Assembly (NCBI GenBank): GCA_965116335.1
Contig: OZ220677.1
Coordinates: 2,604,001-2,668,000 of the forward strand
Source: G963663315 sp965116335
GTDB taxonomy: Bacteria; Pseudomonadota; Gammaproteobacteria; Arenicellales; Poriferihabitantaceae
Length of the DNA: 64,000 nucleotides
Reading direction: 5' to 3'
Both the position numbers and the translations under genes were made by a program. Below the pieces are notes generated by a model that was not told where the DNA came from, did not search any database, and saw only the letters and a list, made by a program, of their open reading frames with translations. This document shows, piece by piece, positions 41,466 through 51,138 of the stretch. Each line of letters begins with the position of its first letter. The stretch's first letter is position 1.

Positions 41466-42652
41466 GGAAGATTTCTTCGGATGAAAATCGGACATCCTTA
41501 GTGACCCCGTTTATCCGGAATTTGCTGATTGTTGGCTTGCTGTTGGGTCAGTGGGGAGATGCCTTTGCCAGTGTGATTAACGATATTCGTATGTGGCATG
41601 CCCCCGATCGTACCCGAATCGTGCTGGACATGGACGAAGGGGTGGACTTCAGGGAGTTTACCCTGAAGTCTCCGCATCGCTTTGTGGTTGACCTGCCTCA
41701 GGGCAGGCTGGCGCATTCGCTGCCTGATTCTGACTCAATGGGGCAGTTTATTCACCGGATGCGTAAGGGTTATCCAGTAGCGGGAGTATTGCGGGTGGTT
41801 TTTGATCTCAAGAAAGCGGTTCGATATGAGATTCGATTATTGAAGCCGGTTGATCACTATCGGTATCGCCTGGTCATGGATTTTTATTCGCAGGAGCCGG
41901 TGTCGCCAACGACTCAGGCCAAGAGACAGGAGCCTGGTAATGGCCGGAGCACCCAGGATTTGCTGATCCTGATTGACCCCGGACATGGTGGAGAAGACCC
42001 GGGCGCGCTGGGTAAAAAGACTTATGAAAAGACGGTGGTGCTCCAGATTGCGAAGAAGCTGAAGGACAAAGTGGATCGGCAACCTGGAATGCGCGCGGAG
42101 CTCACCCGCAAGGGGGACTATTATGTCGGATTGCGTAAACGAACCGGGATTGCCCGCAGACTGAAGGCGGATCTGTTTGTTTCCATTCACGCGGACGCAT
42201 TCAAGGACAGGAGTGTCCACGGTTCTTCCGTGTACGCGTTATCACAAAGAGGCGCGACCAGTGAATCCGCCAGATGGTTGGCGGACAAGGAGAATGCATC
42301 TGATCTGATAGGAGGAGCCATTCTGTCTGACAAGGAGGATATGCTGGCTAATGCGATGATCGACATGTCGATGACCCGAACGGTCAATGAGAGTCTGGTG
42401 CTCGGGAGGGCAGTGCTCAATGAGTTGAAAAAAATCGGGCCTGTGCACAGCAAGCGCGTGGAGCAGGCCGGGTTCGCGGTATTGAAGTCACCTGATATTC
42501 CTTCCATTCTGGTGGAAACGGCCTACATTACGAATTCGAAAGAGGAAAAGTTATTGCGGAGCGCGGAACATCAGCACCGTATCGGAGACGCAGTATTGGC
42601 AGGAATCCGGAAATACATCCGCAACAATCCGACTATCCATGCACAAAACTGA
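41453..42652 (+). CDS. amiC: N-acetylmuramoyl-L-alanine amidase
   Basis: A 399-residue periplasmic cell-wall amidase that splits septal peptidoglycan during cell division. A signal peptide is at residues about 22-40 (NLLIVGLLLGQWGDAFAS). An AMIN domain follows (about 45-140), then Amidase_3 (about 165-390) with the zinc ligands in DPGHGGEDPGALG, the Glu of KTYEKTVVL, His in FVSIHADAF, and the catalytic Glu of ILVETAYITN. The start is doubtful: ATG at 41444 or 41453 lies inside the upstream HTH gene and gives a long pre-signal stretch. Insertion of the restriction cassette between tsaE and this gene may have altered its original start. It overlaps mutL by 14 bases. Confidence 0.9.
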   Translation: MQRLGKISSDENRTSLVTPFIRNLLIVGLLLGQWGDAFASVINDIRMWHAPDRTRIVLDMDEGVDFREFTLKSPHRFVVDLPQGRLAHSLPDSDSMGQFIHRMRKGYPVAGVLRVVFDLKKAVRYEIRLLKPVDHYRYRLVMDFYSQEPVSPTTQAKRQEPGNGRSTQDLLILIDPGHGGEDPGALGKKTYEKTVVLQIAKKLKDKVDRQPGMRAELTRKGDYYVGLRKRTGIARRLKADLFVSIHADAFKDRSVHGSSVYALSQRGATSESARWLADKENASDLIGGAILSDKEDMLANAMIDMSMTRTVNESLVLGRAVLNELKKIGPVHSKRVEQAGFAVLKSPDIPSILVETAYITNSKEEKLLRSAEHQHRIGDAVLAGIRKYIRNNPTIHAQN

Positions 42653-44489
42653 ACCCGAAATCAGGACGAATAACCGTCCAATCAGGCAACTTGACGACAA
42701 ACTGATCAACCAGATTGCGGCCGGGGAAGTGGTGGAACGTCCGGCGTCCCTGTTGAAGGAATTGCTGGAAAACTGTATTGATGCCAATGCCACGAAAATT
42801 GAAATCCAGGTTGATCGGGGTGGAATGAAACGGATTCAGGTGGCAGATAATGGTTGCGGGATTGCACAGGAGCAGTTGGCTCTCGCGCTCTCACGCCATG
42901 CAACCAGCAAGCTGGCCGCTGCGGAAGATCTGTTTCAGGTCGGGACCCTGGGGTTTCGTGGTGAGGCGTTGCCCAGTATCGCTGCGGTTTCCCGGTTGAC
43001 GCTCACTTCCCGCCCTGCGGATCAGGATCGGGGGTATCAGGTGGCGGTGCATGGTGGCCACCGGGTTTCAGAGCCAGCACCGGTGGCGCACCCGGTTGGT
43101 ACGACAGTGGAGGTGCAGGATCTGTTCTACAATACGCCAGCCCGGAGGAAATTCCTGCGTACCGAAAAAACCGAATTCAATCATTGTGATCAGGCTGTCA
43201 AAAAAATTGCGTTGAGTCAGCCAACACTGGAAGTGGTTTTTATGAGTGAAGGGAAAACGGTGTTTCACGTACTGCCAGCGCAAACGGACGAGGCCCGTAA
43301 GAAGAGGATTTCCAGTATTTGCGGAGCGCAGTTTTCCCGGCAATGCGTTTATCTGCAAAGCCAGGATGAAACTCTGGCTCTGTCCGGCTGGATCGGGTTG
43401 CCGACATTTTCGCGCGCCGGGCGGGATTTGCAGTATTTCTACGTGAACGGCCGGGCGGTGAAGGACAATCTGATTGCTCATGCCGTTCGCCGGGCTTATA
43501 ACGATGTGCTGTATCATGGTCGGCATCCGGCGTTTATCCTGTTTCTGGACATCCAGCCGGATCTGGTTGATGTCAATGTCCATCCGGCAAAAAGCGAAGT
43601 CCGGTTCCGTGAAAGCCGTCTGGTTCACAATTATATTTACCGCACCCTGCATCATACGATTTCCGGCTTGACTCCAGGTGATGGCAACCCGGGCGATGGC
43701 AAAACGAATCCGGCAGCACTGGCTGATATTCCATTGGGCTCGGCAGGTTCAGGAGGCTACGGACGTTACCCGATACAGCAGAATCTCAAGGAGCGAGTCA
43801 GAGAGCAGTTGCAGGGGTTTGATGTGCTGCTCCAGAGTTATCGAAAGCACGAGGTTGAATCAGGTGACGTGTCCGGGCATCCACTGTCCGGGAATGACCC
43901 GGATGTTCCGCCGCTGGGATATGCTATTGCACAGTTGAAGGGGATCTATATCCTGGCCGAGAACAGTGAGGGACTGATCATGGTGGACATGCACGCCGCT
44001 CATGAAAGAATCACTTATGAGACGCTCAAGACCCAGGTCAGGGAGAATGGCCTGAACAGCCAGCCTCTGCTGGTTCCTGTGCAGTTCCATGTGAGTCAGA
44101 CGGAAGCCCGGCTGGCGGTGGATTATGTGGAGGAATTTGAGAATCTCGGGGTCGAGATAGACCGGCTGGGTGAGGAAAAGCTGGTGATCCGGGCCATGCC
44201 TGATTTGCTGTCTCGATCAGATATTGAAAGCCTGATCCGGGATACACTGTCTGATTTGACCGAATTCGGAGTCAGCGAACGGATACAGGACGCACAGAAT
44301 GAGATTCTGTCGTCTGTGGCATGTCACGGTTCTGTGCGGGCCAATCGAAAACTTGAACTGGCCGAGATGAACGCGCTGCTGCGGCAAATGGAAGAAGTCG
44401 AGCGCTCCGGACAATGTAATCATGGTCGGCCAACCTGGATGAGCGTGTCGCTGGCTGAAATCGACAAATGGTTCATGCGTGGCCGCTGA
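42639..44489 (+). CDS. mutL: DNA mismatch repair protein MutL
   Basis: A 616-residue GHKL ATPase that links mismatch recognition to strand removal. The N-terminal ATPase shows LLENCIDANA (N-box), DNGCGI and GFRGEALPSI, with VNVHPAKSEVRF at the end of the transducer domain. The C-terminal domain carries DMHAAHERITYE, a form of the DQHA(x)2E(x)4E metal-binding endonuclease motif, plus ACHGSVRA and CNHGRPT. This indicates a nicking MutL, as in Pseudomonas, not the nuclease-free E. coli type that depends on MutH. It lies in the usual amiC-mutL-miaA order with overlapping ends. Confidence 0.96.
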   Translation: MHKTEPEIRTNNRPIRQLDDKLINQIAAGEVVERPASLLKELLENCIDANATKIEIQVDRGGMKRIQVADNGCGIAQEQLALALSRHATSKLAAAEDLFQVGTLGFRGEALPSIAAVSRLTLTSRPADQDRGYQVAVHGGHRVSEPAPVAHPVGTTVEVQDLFYNTPARRKFLRTEKTEFNHCDQAVKKIALSQPTLEVVFMSEGKTVFHVLPAQTDEARKKRISSICGAQFSRQCVYLQSQDETLALSGWIGLPTFSRAGRDLQYFYVNGRAVKDNLIAHAVRRAYNDVLYHGRHPAFILFLDIQPDLVDVNVHPAKSEVRFRESRLVHNYIYRTLHHTISGLTPGDGNPGDGKTNPAALADIPLGSAGSGGYGRYPIQQNLKERVREQLQGFDVLLQSYRKHEVESGDVSGHPLSGNDPDVPPLGYAIAQLKGIYILAENSEGLIMVDMHAAHERITYETLKTQVRENGLNSQPLLVPVQFHVSQTEARLAVDYVEEFENLGVEIDRLGEEKLVIRAMPDLLSRSDIESLIRDTLSDLTEFGVSERIQDAQNEILSSVACHGSVRANRKLELAEMNALLRQMEEVERSGQCNHGRPTWMSVSLAEIDKWFMRGR

Positions 44490-45459
44490 CCGACAAGCGG
44501 TTGTATTCCTGATGGGGCCGACGGCGTCCGGGAAGACCGCAATAGCCGCACAGATACAGGATGAGTTCGCAAGTGAACTGGTCAGTGTGGACGCGGCCCA
44601 GGTGTATCGCGGAATGGACATCGGGACAGCAAAACCGGACTCCGGATTTCTGACCCGCCATCCTCATTATCTGATCGATATTCGCGCTCCCGACGAGTCT
44701 TATTCTTCTGCTGAGTTTTGCAGTGACGCGGGCGGCCTGATTGATTCGATCATCGGTCGAAATAATCTTCCTGTGCTGGTGGGAGGGACTCTGTTTTATT
44801 TCTCCGCCATCGAAAACGGGCTGTCGAGGCTGCCTTCGAGCGATGCGGAGACCCGGATGCGGGTCAGGGAAGAGATTGAGCGTCGGGGACTGAAATCGGT
44901 TTATGATCAACTGGCGCGGATTGATCCCGTCCTTGCTATCAGGCTGGCACCGACAGACTCACAAAGAATTCAACGGGCAGCGGAAATTTACAGGTTGACC
45001 GGAATCCCGCCATCCAGGCTTGCTGCCCAGACCCGAAGAGCCGGGTTAAATCGCCCGATCATGAAAATTGCCTTGTTTACAGGAAACCGCAAGGTGTTGC
45101 ACAAACGGGTGGAAGCCCGCTTCGAGACCATGCTTGAACGAGGTCTGGTAGCGGAAGTCGAGTCCCTGATATCAAAACCGGGTTATTCTCCCCGCTTGCC
45201 GTCCATGCGATGTGCGGGATATCGACAGGTTATTGAATATCTGCGCGGGGATACGGGTTACAGTCAGATGATACAAAATGCCATTGCCGCAACCCGGCAA
45301 CTCGCCAAGCGGCAGCTGACCTGGTTGAGGAATCAGTCGAATGTGGTCTGGTTCGATAGCGGGAAAGCCAACCTGTCCGATGCGATATTGAGTTATTTGA
45401 AAGCGCATCCGCAGACCATGAATCGCATAAAGACTACAGACCGCTATAGTACTTTGTGA
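44479..45459 (+). CDS. miaA: tRNA dimethylallyltransferase
   Basis: A 326-residue enzyme that transfers a dimethylallyl group to A37 of tRNAs reading codons starting with U. The P-loop is MGPTASGKTAIA (near residue 12), followed by DAAQVYRGMDIGTAKPD, HYLIDIRAPDESYS, GGTLFYFSAIENG and the late CAGYRQVIEYL. The length is normal. Its start overlaps the end of mutL by 11 bases. Hfq follows after 130 bases, as in E. coli. Confidence 0.95.
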   Translation: MAADRQAVVFLMGPTASGKTAIAAQIQDEFASELVSVDAAQVYRGMDIGTAKPDSGFLTRHPHYLIDIRAPDESYSSAEFCSDAGGLIDSIIGRNNLPVLVGGTLFYFSAIENGLSRLPSSDAETRMRVREEIERRGLKSVYDQLARIDPVLAIRLAPTDSQRIQRAAEIYRLTGIPPSRLAAQTRRAGLNRPIMKIALFTGNRKVLHKRVEARFETMLERGLVAEVESLISKPGYSPRLPSMRCAGYRQVIEYLRGDTGYSQMIQNAIAATRQLAKRQLTWLRNQSNVVWFDSGKANLSDAILSYLKAHPQTMNRIKTTDRYSTL

Positions 45460-45589
45460 TAGTATGGGTATGAGACTTCGGTATCCGGCCCGATCACTGA
45501 CCAACTGGTCCGGTAATAGGGCGGGAGCCGGGGTTTGCGGCTGGGAAACTCCAGTATAAAGCGATCAAAAAATAAAAAAGGTGATTATC

Positions 45590-45850
45590 ATGACACAACA
45601 ACGGGGAACAGCTTTGCAGGACCCATTCCTGAATATATTACGAAAAGAACGAATCCCGGTATCCATATTTCTGGTAAACGGGATCAAGTTACAGGGTCAA
45701 GTGGATTCGTTTGATCAGTTTGTTATTCTTCTACGTAATTCGGTAAATCAAATGATTTACAAGCATGCGATTTCCACCATCGTGCCCGCGCGAGCTGTTC
45801 GGGTTGCGCCGGAGGATTCTGAGCCCGAAAGCTGGGATGAGAACAGATAG
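45590..45850 (+). CDS. hfq: RNA chaperone Hfq
   Basis: An 86-residue Sm-like protein that pairs small RNAs with mRNAs. Sm1 is VSIFLVNGIKLQGQVDSFDQF, given here as its core LVNGIKLQGQV, and Sm2 contains YKHAISTIVPAR. The QDPFLN N-terminus binds the U-rich RNA ends. The C-terminal tail is short and acidic. An upstream in-frame GTG (45581) is possible, but the ATG at 45590 has a good ribosome site (AAGGTGA, six bases away). Confidence 0.96.
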   Translation: MTQQRGTALQDPFLNILRKERIPVSIFLVNGIKLQGQVDSFDQFVILLRNSVNQMIYKHAISTIVPARAVRVAPEDSEPESWDENR

Positions 45851-45877
45851 AGTCGCATGTGACTTCTTCGGGGGTTT

Positions 45878-47254
45878 TTGACTCTGTTTCATTCAGTAGA
45901 AGATCAAATCGACCGGAAAGGGCTGGGAGAGCGGGCCATACTGGTGAGGCAGGAAGCCTTGCCTTGTATGGACACCGGGGAGTTGCTGGAAGAGTTATCA
46001 CAGCTCGCAAGATCAGCGGGTGCCGAGGTCTGTCATTGCCTGATAACGGTCCGGCCAAAGCCGGTAGCCGCGACATTTATCGGTAAGGGCAAGGCTCAGG
46101 AACTGGCCGATCTGGTCCGGCTGGAGGGCGCGACCCTGGTCATTTTCGACCATGCGATCAGTCCGATACAGGGACGAAATATTGAAAGAATTATCCATTG
46201 CAGAGTACTGGATCGCCCGGGGCTGATCCTCGATATTTTTGCCCAGCGCGCGACCTCAAGTGAAGGCAAGTTGCAGGTTGAACTGGCTCAGCTCAGGCAC
46301 CTGTCAACCCGGCTGGTACGCGGCTGGACTCATCTTGAACGACAGAAAGGGGGAATCGGGCTCAGGGGGCCAGGTGAATCCCAGCTGGAAACAGACCGTC
46401 GGCTGATCGGCAAGCGTATAAAAACGCTGACCCGCAGGCTCGACCGGGTAGAAGCGCAAAGGTCGCTTCGCAGAAGGGCGCGGCATAGAACGCCTGTGCC
46501 GACCATCTCTCTGGTGGGTTATACCAATGCCGGCAAGTCTTCGCTGTTCAAGGCTCTGACCGGCGAGCAGGTACTGGTTGAGGACAAATTATTTGCCACA
46601 CTCGACCCGACCATGCGCCGCCTGGAAATTCCCGGTTTCGGGGATGTCGTGTTGTCCGATACGGTGGGATTCATCCGCGATTTACCGCACACACTGGTTG
46701 CCGCCTTTCACTCGACTCTGGAAGAAGTTGCGAGCGCCAGTTGTCTGTTGCTGGTGAATGATTTTTCTGATCCGGATCACGTTGAATTTCATCATCATGT
46801 TTTGCGCGTGCTGCGGGAAATCGGTGCCGATTCCATTCCCGTTATCACCGTTTTCAATAAAATTGACCTGACCTGTGACCGCCCCCGTATGAAAAACAAT
46901 AAGGAAGGGGAGGTCGGCAGGGTCTGGCTATCGGCTGAATCGGGAGCCGGTCTTGATCTGTTGCTGGAGTGTATTCGTGCCCTGCTGTCGAAATCCCATC
47001 AGACATTCCGATTGACCCTGGCCCCGCAAGCGGGTGCTCTGCGCTCGCAGCTTTACCGGAAATGTCAGGTAATGGAAGAGAGTACGGATGATTCCGGCGG
47101 TATCTCCATGACTGTGAAAATGGAGCCAGCGGTGTGGGGATGGCTGGTATCACAGAAACAGCATCGCGGTTTATGGAGTCATGATCAGTCAGGCGCCGCT
47201 GTCGGTACAGATGGGGACGGTGTCAGAAATGATACGGATTGCGTTGTAATGTGA
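45878..47254 (+). CDS. hflX: Ribosome-associated GTPase HflX
   Basis: A 458-residue GTPase that binds and splits stalled 70S ribosomes. The N-terminal HflX domain contains VRPKPVAATFIGKGKAQEL, followed by the GPGESQLETDRRLI linker and a G domain with GYTNAGKSSLF (G1), DTVGFI (G3) and NKIDL (G4). The likely start is TTG at 45878, since no ATG or GTG in frame gives the family N-terminus (LFHSVEDQ); a weak GGGG precedes it. The C-terminal 40 residues are longer than usual and unlike the family. It follows hfq as in E. coli, but hflK and hflC do not follow. Confidence 0.93.
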   Translation: MTLFHSVEDQIDRKGLGERAILVRQEALPCMDTGELLEELSQLARSAGAEVCHCLITVRPKPVAATFIGKGKAQELADLVRLEGATLVIFDHAISPIQGRNIERIIHCRVLDRPGLILDIFAQRATSSEGKLQVELAQLRHLSTRLVRGWTHLERQKGGIGLRGPGESQLETDRRLIGKRIKTLTRRLDRVEAQRSLRRRARHRTPVPTISLVGYTNAGKSSLFKALTGEQVLVEDKLFATLDPTMRRLEIPGFGDVVLSDTVGFIRDLPHTLVAAFHSTLEEVASASCLLLVNDFSDPDHVEFHHHVLRVLREIGADSIPVITVFNKIDLTCDRPRMKNNKEGEVGRVWLSAESGAGLDLLLECIRALLSKSHQTFRLTLAPQAGALRSQLYRKCQVMEESTDDSGGISMTVKMEPAVWGWLVSQKQHRGLWSHDQSGAAVGTDGDGVRNDTDCVVM

Positions 47255-47408
47255 TAAAATCGGACAGACGGAATGTGACCCGTACGTGATCATATGCCGT
47301 CTCAGCCCGGCATCTTGTGATTTTATATATAACTATTAAATCCAACATTTTATATGTATTTATTAAGGTGCATTCCAGCTATTGGCTTTTTAACTCCCGT
47401 ATACACTG

Positions 47409-50036
47409 ATGACTGAAACTTCTTTCGCGAAGGAAACGCTGCCGACAAATCTCGAGAAAGAGATGCGGCAATCCTATCTGGACTACGCCATGAGCGTCAT
47501 CGTGGGCCGGGCCTTGCCGGATATTCGGGATGGATTGAAGCCGGTTCACCGCCGGGTGTTATATGCGATGTCTGTGCTGGGCAATGACTGGAACAAGGCA
47601 TACAAGAAATCCGCCAGAGTAGTCGGTGACGTAATCGGTAAGTATCATCCGCATGGTGAGACTGCGGTATACGATACCATTGTCAGAATGGCACAGAGTT
47701 TTTCCATGCGTTGCATGCTGGTGGACGGGCAGGGCAATTTCGGCTCTGTGGATGGAGATTCTCCTGCGGCGATGCGGTATACCGAGATTCGCCTGTCCCG
47801 TATCGCTCACGAATTACTGGCCGACCTCGAGAAGGAAACCGTCGATTTCGGTCCGAACTATGACGAGACTGAGATTCAGCCGCTGGTATTGCCAACCCGG
47901 GTTCCCAATTTGCTGGTGAACGGCTCCACCGGCATTGCCGTGGGCATGGCGACCAACGTTCCGCCACATAATCTGGGTGAAACCATCGACGCCTGTTTTG
48001 CATTAATGGAAGATCCGGATATTTCGATACCGCAGTTGATGGAATATCTGCCGGGCCCGGATTTTCCTACTGCGGGAATCATCAATGGACGCAGTGGTAT
48101 TCGCGATGCGTATGAAACCGGACGTGGGCGGATTTATGTTCGCGCCAGGGCTGAGATTGAAACGAACAGCAGCGGGCGTGAAATGATCGTGATTCATGAA
48201 TTGCCCTATCAGGTCAACAAGGCGCGCCTGATCGAGAAAATAGCCCGGTTGGTCAAGCATCGTAACCTGGAAGGAATATCGGCGATTCGTGATGAATCCG
48301 ACAAGTCGGGAATGCGTGTGGTGATTGAGATCAAGCGGGGTGAACAGGCTGATGTCATCCTTAATAATCTGTACAAGCAAACCAGCATGCAGACTGTGTT
48401 CGGGATCAATATTGTCGCCTTGAGTGACAATCAGCCCCGCGTTTTCAATCTGAAAGACGCTCTCAACGAGTTTATTAAACACCGCCGTGAAGTGGTCACC
48501 CGACGAACCGTTTTCGAGTTGGGCAAAGCGCGTGACCGGGCGCATATTCTGGAGGGTCTGGCGGTTGCGCTGGCTAACATTGACTCGGTTATCGCGTTGA
48601 TTCGGGCGGCCAAAACCTCCGCTGAGGCAAAGGAGAATCTGTTAGGCAGGCACTGGCAGCCGGGGGCGGTAGCCGCGATGCTGTCGCGTTCCGACTCTGG
48701 TCTTTCCCGCCCCCGGTCCTTGAGCGCGGAATATGGTCTGTCTGAATCCGGCGGCGAGTCCGGCTATCGGCTTTCACCTGAACAGGCTCAAGCTATACTG
48801 GATTTGCGACTGCACAGGTTGACCGGCCTTGAGCAGGAGAAAATCCACAAGGAATATCAGGATATTGTCGAAGACATCCTGGCATTGATGGAAATTCTCA
48901 ATGACCCGGACCGGCTGGTGGCGGTGATTCGTGGGGAGCTACAGGAAATCCGGGATCGATACAATGATGATCGGCGCACCGAAATCATTGAGAGTATGAT
49001 TGATCTTTCCAGAGAAGACCTGATTCCGGAAGAAGACATGGTGGTTACCATTTCCCATGAAGGCTATGCCAAATCTCAACCAGTATCGGATTATTCGGCC
49101 CAGAAACGGGGTGGCAAGGGGCGGGTGGCGACACGAACCAAGGAGGAAGATTTCGTCAAGCAGATGTTCGTCGCTCATTCCCACGACATCATTTTATGTT
49201 TTTCTGATATGGGCAAGGTTTACTGGCTGAGAACGTTCGAGTTGACCCAGGCGGGACGTCAGGCCAGAGGCAAACCGCTGGTTAATCTGTTGCCGCTGGA
49301 CAGTGGTGAACAGGTTACTGCCATGCTGCCGATCAAGAAGTATGCAGAAGGCGGAAATCTGCTGATGGCGACATCTCTGGGTGTTGTCAAGAAGTGTAAA
49401 CTGAGTGACTTTTCGAAGCCCAGGAGTTCGGGATTGCGGGCGGTCAGTTTGCAGGAAGGTGATCATCTGGTCGGAGTGGCCGTGACCAATGGCCATGAAG
49501 ATATTCTGCTGGTAAGCGATGTCGGCAAGGCCATGCGGTTTTCTGAGAGTGATGTTCGCGTGATGGGGCGAACGGCGAGGGGAGTGCGGGGTATTCGTAT
49601 GAAGCCGGGGCAGCAGGTGATTGCGTTGATGGTATTACCTGCCGCCGGACAGGATGATGCTGCAAGCAACGAGGCCAACGAGCCGACCATACTGACGGCG
49701 ACTGAGAATGGCTATGGCAAGCGTACACTGATCTCGGATTTCACGCGCAAGGGACGAGGTGGGCAGGGCGTGATTGCAATGAAGACCTCAGAGCGAAACG
49801 GCAAGGTAGTCAGCGCCCATATCGTGAGTGGAGCGGACGAGGTCATGTTGATTACCGATGGCGGTATTCTGATCCGGACCCGTGTCGGGGAAATTTCGAC
49901 TCTGGGGCGGAATGTTCAGGGTGTTCGTTTGATTTCATTGGGAAATGATGACCGTCTTGTCAGTGTCAGCAATATCGTTGATCCAGATAATGGAGAGGAT
50001 GGAGAGGATGGAGGGGTGAGTCATGAAAACGGATAA
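47409..50036 (+). CDS. gyrA: DNA gyrase subunit A
   Basis: An 875-residue subunit of gyrase, the ATP-dependent enzyme that adds negative supercoils. The catalytic Tyr is in AAMRYTEIRLSRIA (about residue 121). The quinolone-resistance region reads YHPHGETAVYDTIVRM, with Glu and Thr at the positions equivalent to Asp82 and Ser83 of E. coli; Thr at 83 is natural in Pseudomonas aeruginosa. The C-terminal beta-pinwheel starts with the GyrA box QKRGGKG. A 154-base AT-rich leader precedes it. It overlaps pheA by 14 bases; in many relatives serC lies between the two and it is missing here. Confidence 0.96.
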   Translation: MTETSFAKETLPTNLEKEMRQSYLDYAMSVIVGRALPDIRDGLKPVHRRVLYAMSVLGNDWNKAYKKSARVVGDVIGKYHPHGETAVYDTIVRMAQSFSMRCMLVDGQGNFGSVDGDSPAAMRYTEIRLSRIAHELLADLEKETVDFGPNYDETEIQPLVLPTRVPNLLVNGSTGIAVGMATNVPPHNLGETIDACFALMEDPDISIPQLMEYLPGPDFPTAGIINGRSGIRDAYETGRGRIYVRARAEIETNSSGREMIVIHELPYQVNKARLIEKIARLVKHRNLEGISAIRDESDKSGMRVVIEIKRGEQADVILNNLYKQTSMQTVFGINIVALSDNQPRVFNLKDALNEFIKHRREVVTRRTVFELGKARDRAHILEGLAVALANIDSVIALIRAAKTSAEAKENLLGRHWQPGAVAAMLSRSDSGLSRPRSLSAEYGLSESGGESGYRLSPEQAQAILDLRLHRLTGLEQEKIHKEYQDIVEDILALMEILNDPDRLVAVIRGELQEIRDRYNDDRRTEIIESMIDLSREDLIPEEDMVVTISHEGYAKSQPVSDYSAQKRGGKGRVATRTKEEDFVKQMFVAHSHDIILCFSDMGKVYWLRTFELTQAGRQARGKPLVNLLPLDSGEQVTAMLPIKKYAEGGNLLMATSLGVVKKCKLSDFSKPRSSGLRAVSLQEGDHLVGVAVTNGHEDILLVSDVGKAMRFSESDVRVMGRTARGVRGIRMKPGQQVIALMVLPAAGQDDAASNEANEPTILTATENGYGKRTLISDFTRKGRGGQGVIAMKTSERNGKVVSAHIVSGADEVMLITDGGILIRTRVGEISTLGRNVQGVRLISLGNDDRLVSVSNIVDPDNGEDGEDGGVSHENG

Positions 50037-51138
50037 AGACCTGAAAGAAATCCGCGACCGGATTGACGCTATTGATGAGAATATCCTGCGTCTGATCAAT
50101 GATCGGCTGAGCGCCGCAAAAAGCATAGCGCAAATAAAGGGTGGCCTGGATGAACCTGCGGTTTATCGGCCTGAAAGAGAGGCACAGGTGCTGAGTCGAT
50201 TAAAAAGGCTGAACTCGGGTCTGCTTGGGAATAGCGAGCTGGACAGTCTGTTTCGGGAAATCATGTCGATCACCCGTCACATTCAGGCCCCGTTGACCGT
50301 TTCGTTGCTCGGTCCTTTGGGCACTTACAGCGAGGCTGCGGCGAGGCAGCATTTCGGCAGTGATATTGATATTGTGGATTTCCCGATTATTGATGAGATT
50401 TTCAAGGCAACAGAAAACGGACAGACTGACTTTTCCGTAGTGCCGATCGAAAACTCTACAGAGGGTGGGGTTGCCAGTACGCTGGATCGGTTGATCACGA
50501 CTTCTCTGACCATTTGCGGGGAAATCAATTTCAACATCAATCATAATCTGATGAGCCGTGGAGACGACCCTTCCGCCATCGAGACGATTTACGCGCATAC
50601 CCAGTCTCTGGGGCAGTGTAAACGCTGGATAGACACGCACTACCCGACCGCGAAACGGGTTCCTGTCAGCAGCAATGCTGATGCGGCAGTGCGTGCCTCT
50701 GCTGAACCCGGCACTGCGGCGATTGCCGGGGAAATGGCGGCAGTCCGGTATGGTCTGAACATTCTGTTTGAAAATATAGAGGATGAGTCAGGCAATACCA
50801 CCCGCTTCCTGATCCTGTCCAATCGGGCGACCCCGCCGAGCGGACAGGATAAAACCAGTTTGTTGTTGTCATGTCGTAGCCAACCGGGAGCACTGGTTCA
50901 CTTGTTGACCCCTTTGCTGGAAGAGCGGATCGATATGACCAGGATCGAGTCACGGCCGTCCAGGATCAGCTTGTGGGATTATGTTTTCTTCATTGATTTT
51001 CTCGGTCATGAGGAAGAGGAGCACGTTGCCAGAGCATTGAGCCGGATCAAAAGCGAAGCCGGCCTGTACAAAAGTTTCGGTTCATATCCTGCGCCCACTC
51101 AGGTTTCCAACTCCCGTACTGTCGGCGATTTTACGTGA
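50023..51138 (+). CDS. pheA: Chorismate mutase / prephenate dehydratase
   Basis: A 371-residue two-step enzyme of phenylalanine synthesis. Residues 1-90 are an AroQ chorismate mutase (KEIRDRIDAIDENILRLIN, then YRPEREAQVL). Residues about 93-275 form the prephenate dehydratase (LGPLGTYSEAAA, VVPIENSTEGGVASTLD, and NTTRFLIL). Residues about 285-365 are an ACT regulatory domain (GALVHLLTPLLEERIDM, ESRPSRISLWDYVFF), expected to respond to phenylalanine. The start overlaps gyrA, and the stop overlaps the GTG of tyrA. Confidence 0.95.
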   Translation: MKTDKDLKEIRDRIDAIDENILRLINDRLSAAKSIAQIKGGLDEPAVYRPEREAQVLSRLKRLNSGLLGNSELDSLFREIMSITRHIQAPLTVSLLGPLGTYSEAAARQHFGSDIDIVDFPIIDEIFKATENGQTDFSVVPIENSTEGGVASTLDRLITTSLTICGEINFNINHNLMSRGDDPSAIETIYAHTQSLGQCKRWIDTHYPTAKRVPVSSNADAAVRASAEPGTAAIAGEMAAVRYGLNILFENIEDESGNTTRFLILSNRATPPSGQDKTSLLLSCRSQPGALVHLLTPLLEERIDMTRIESRPSRISLWDYVFFIDFLGHEEEEHVARALSRIKSEAGLYKSFGSYPAPTQVSNSRTVGDFT

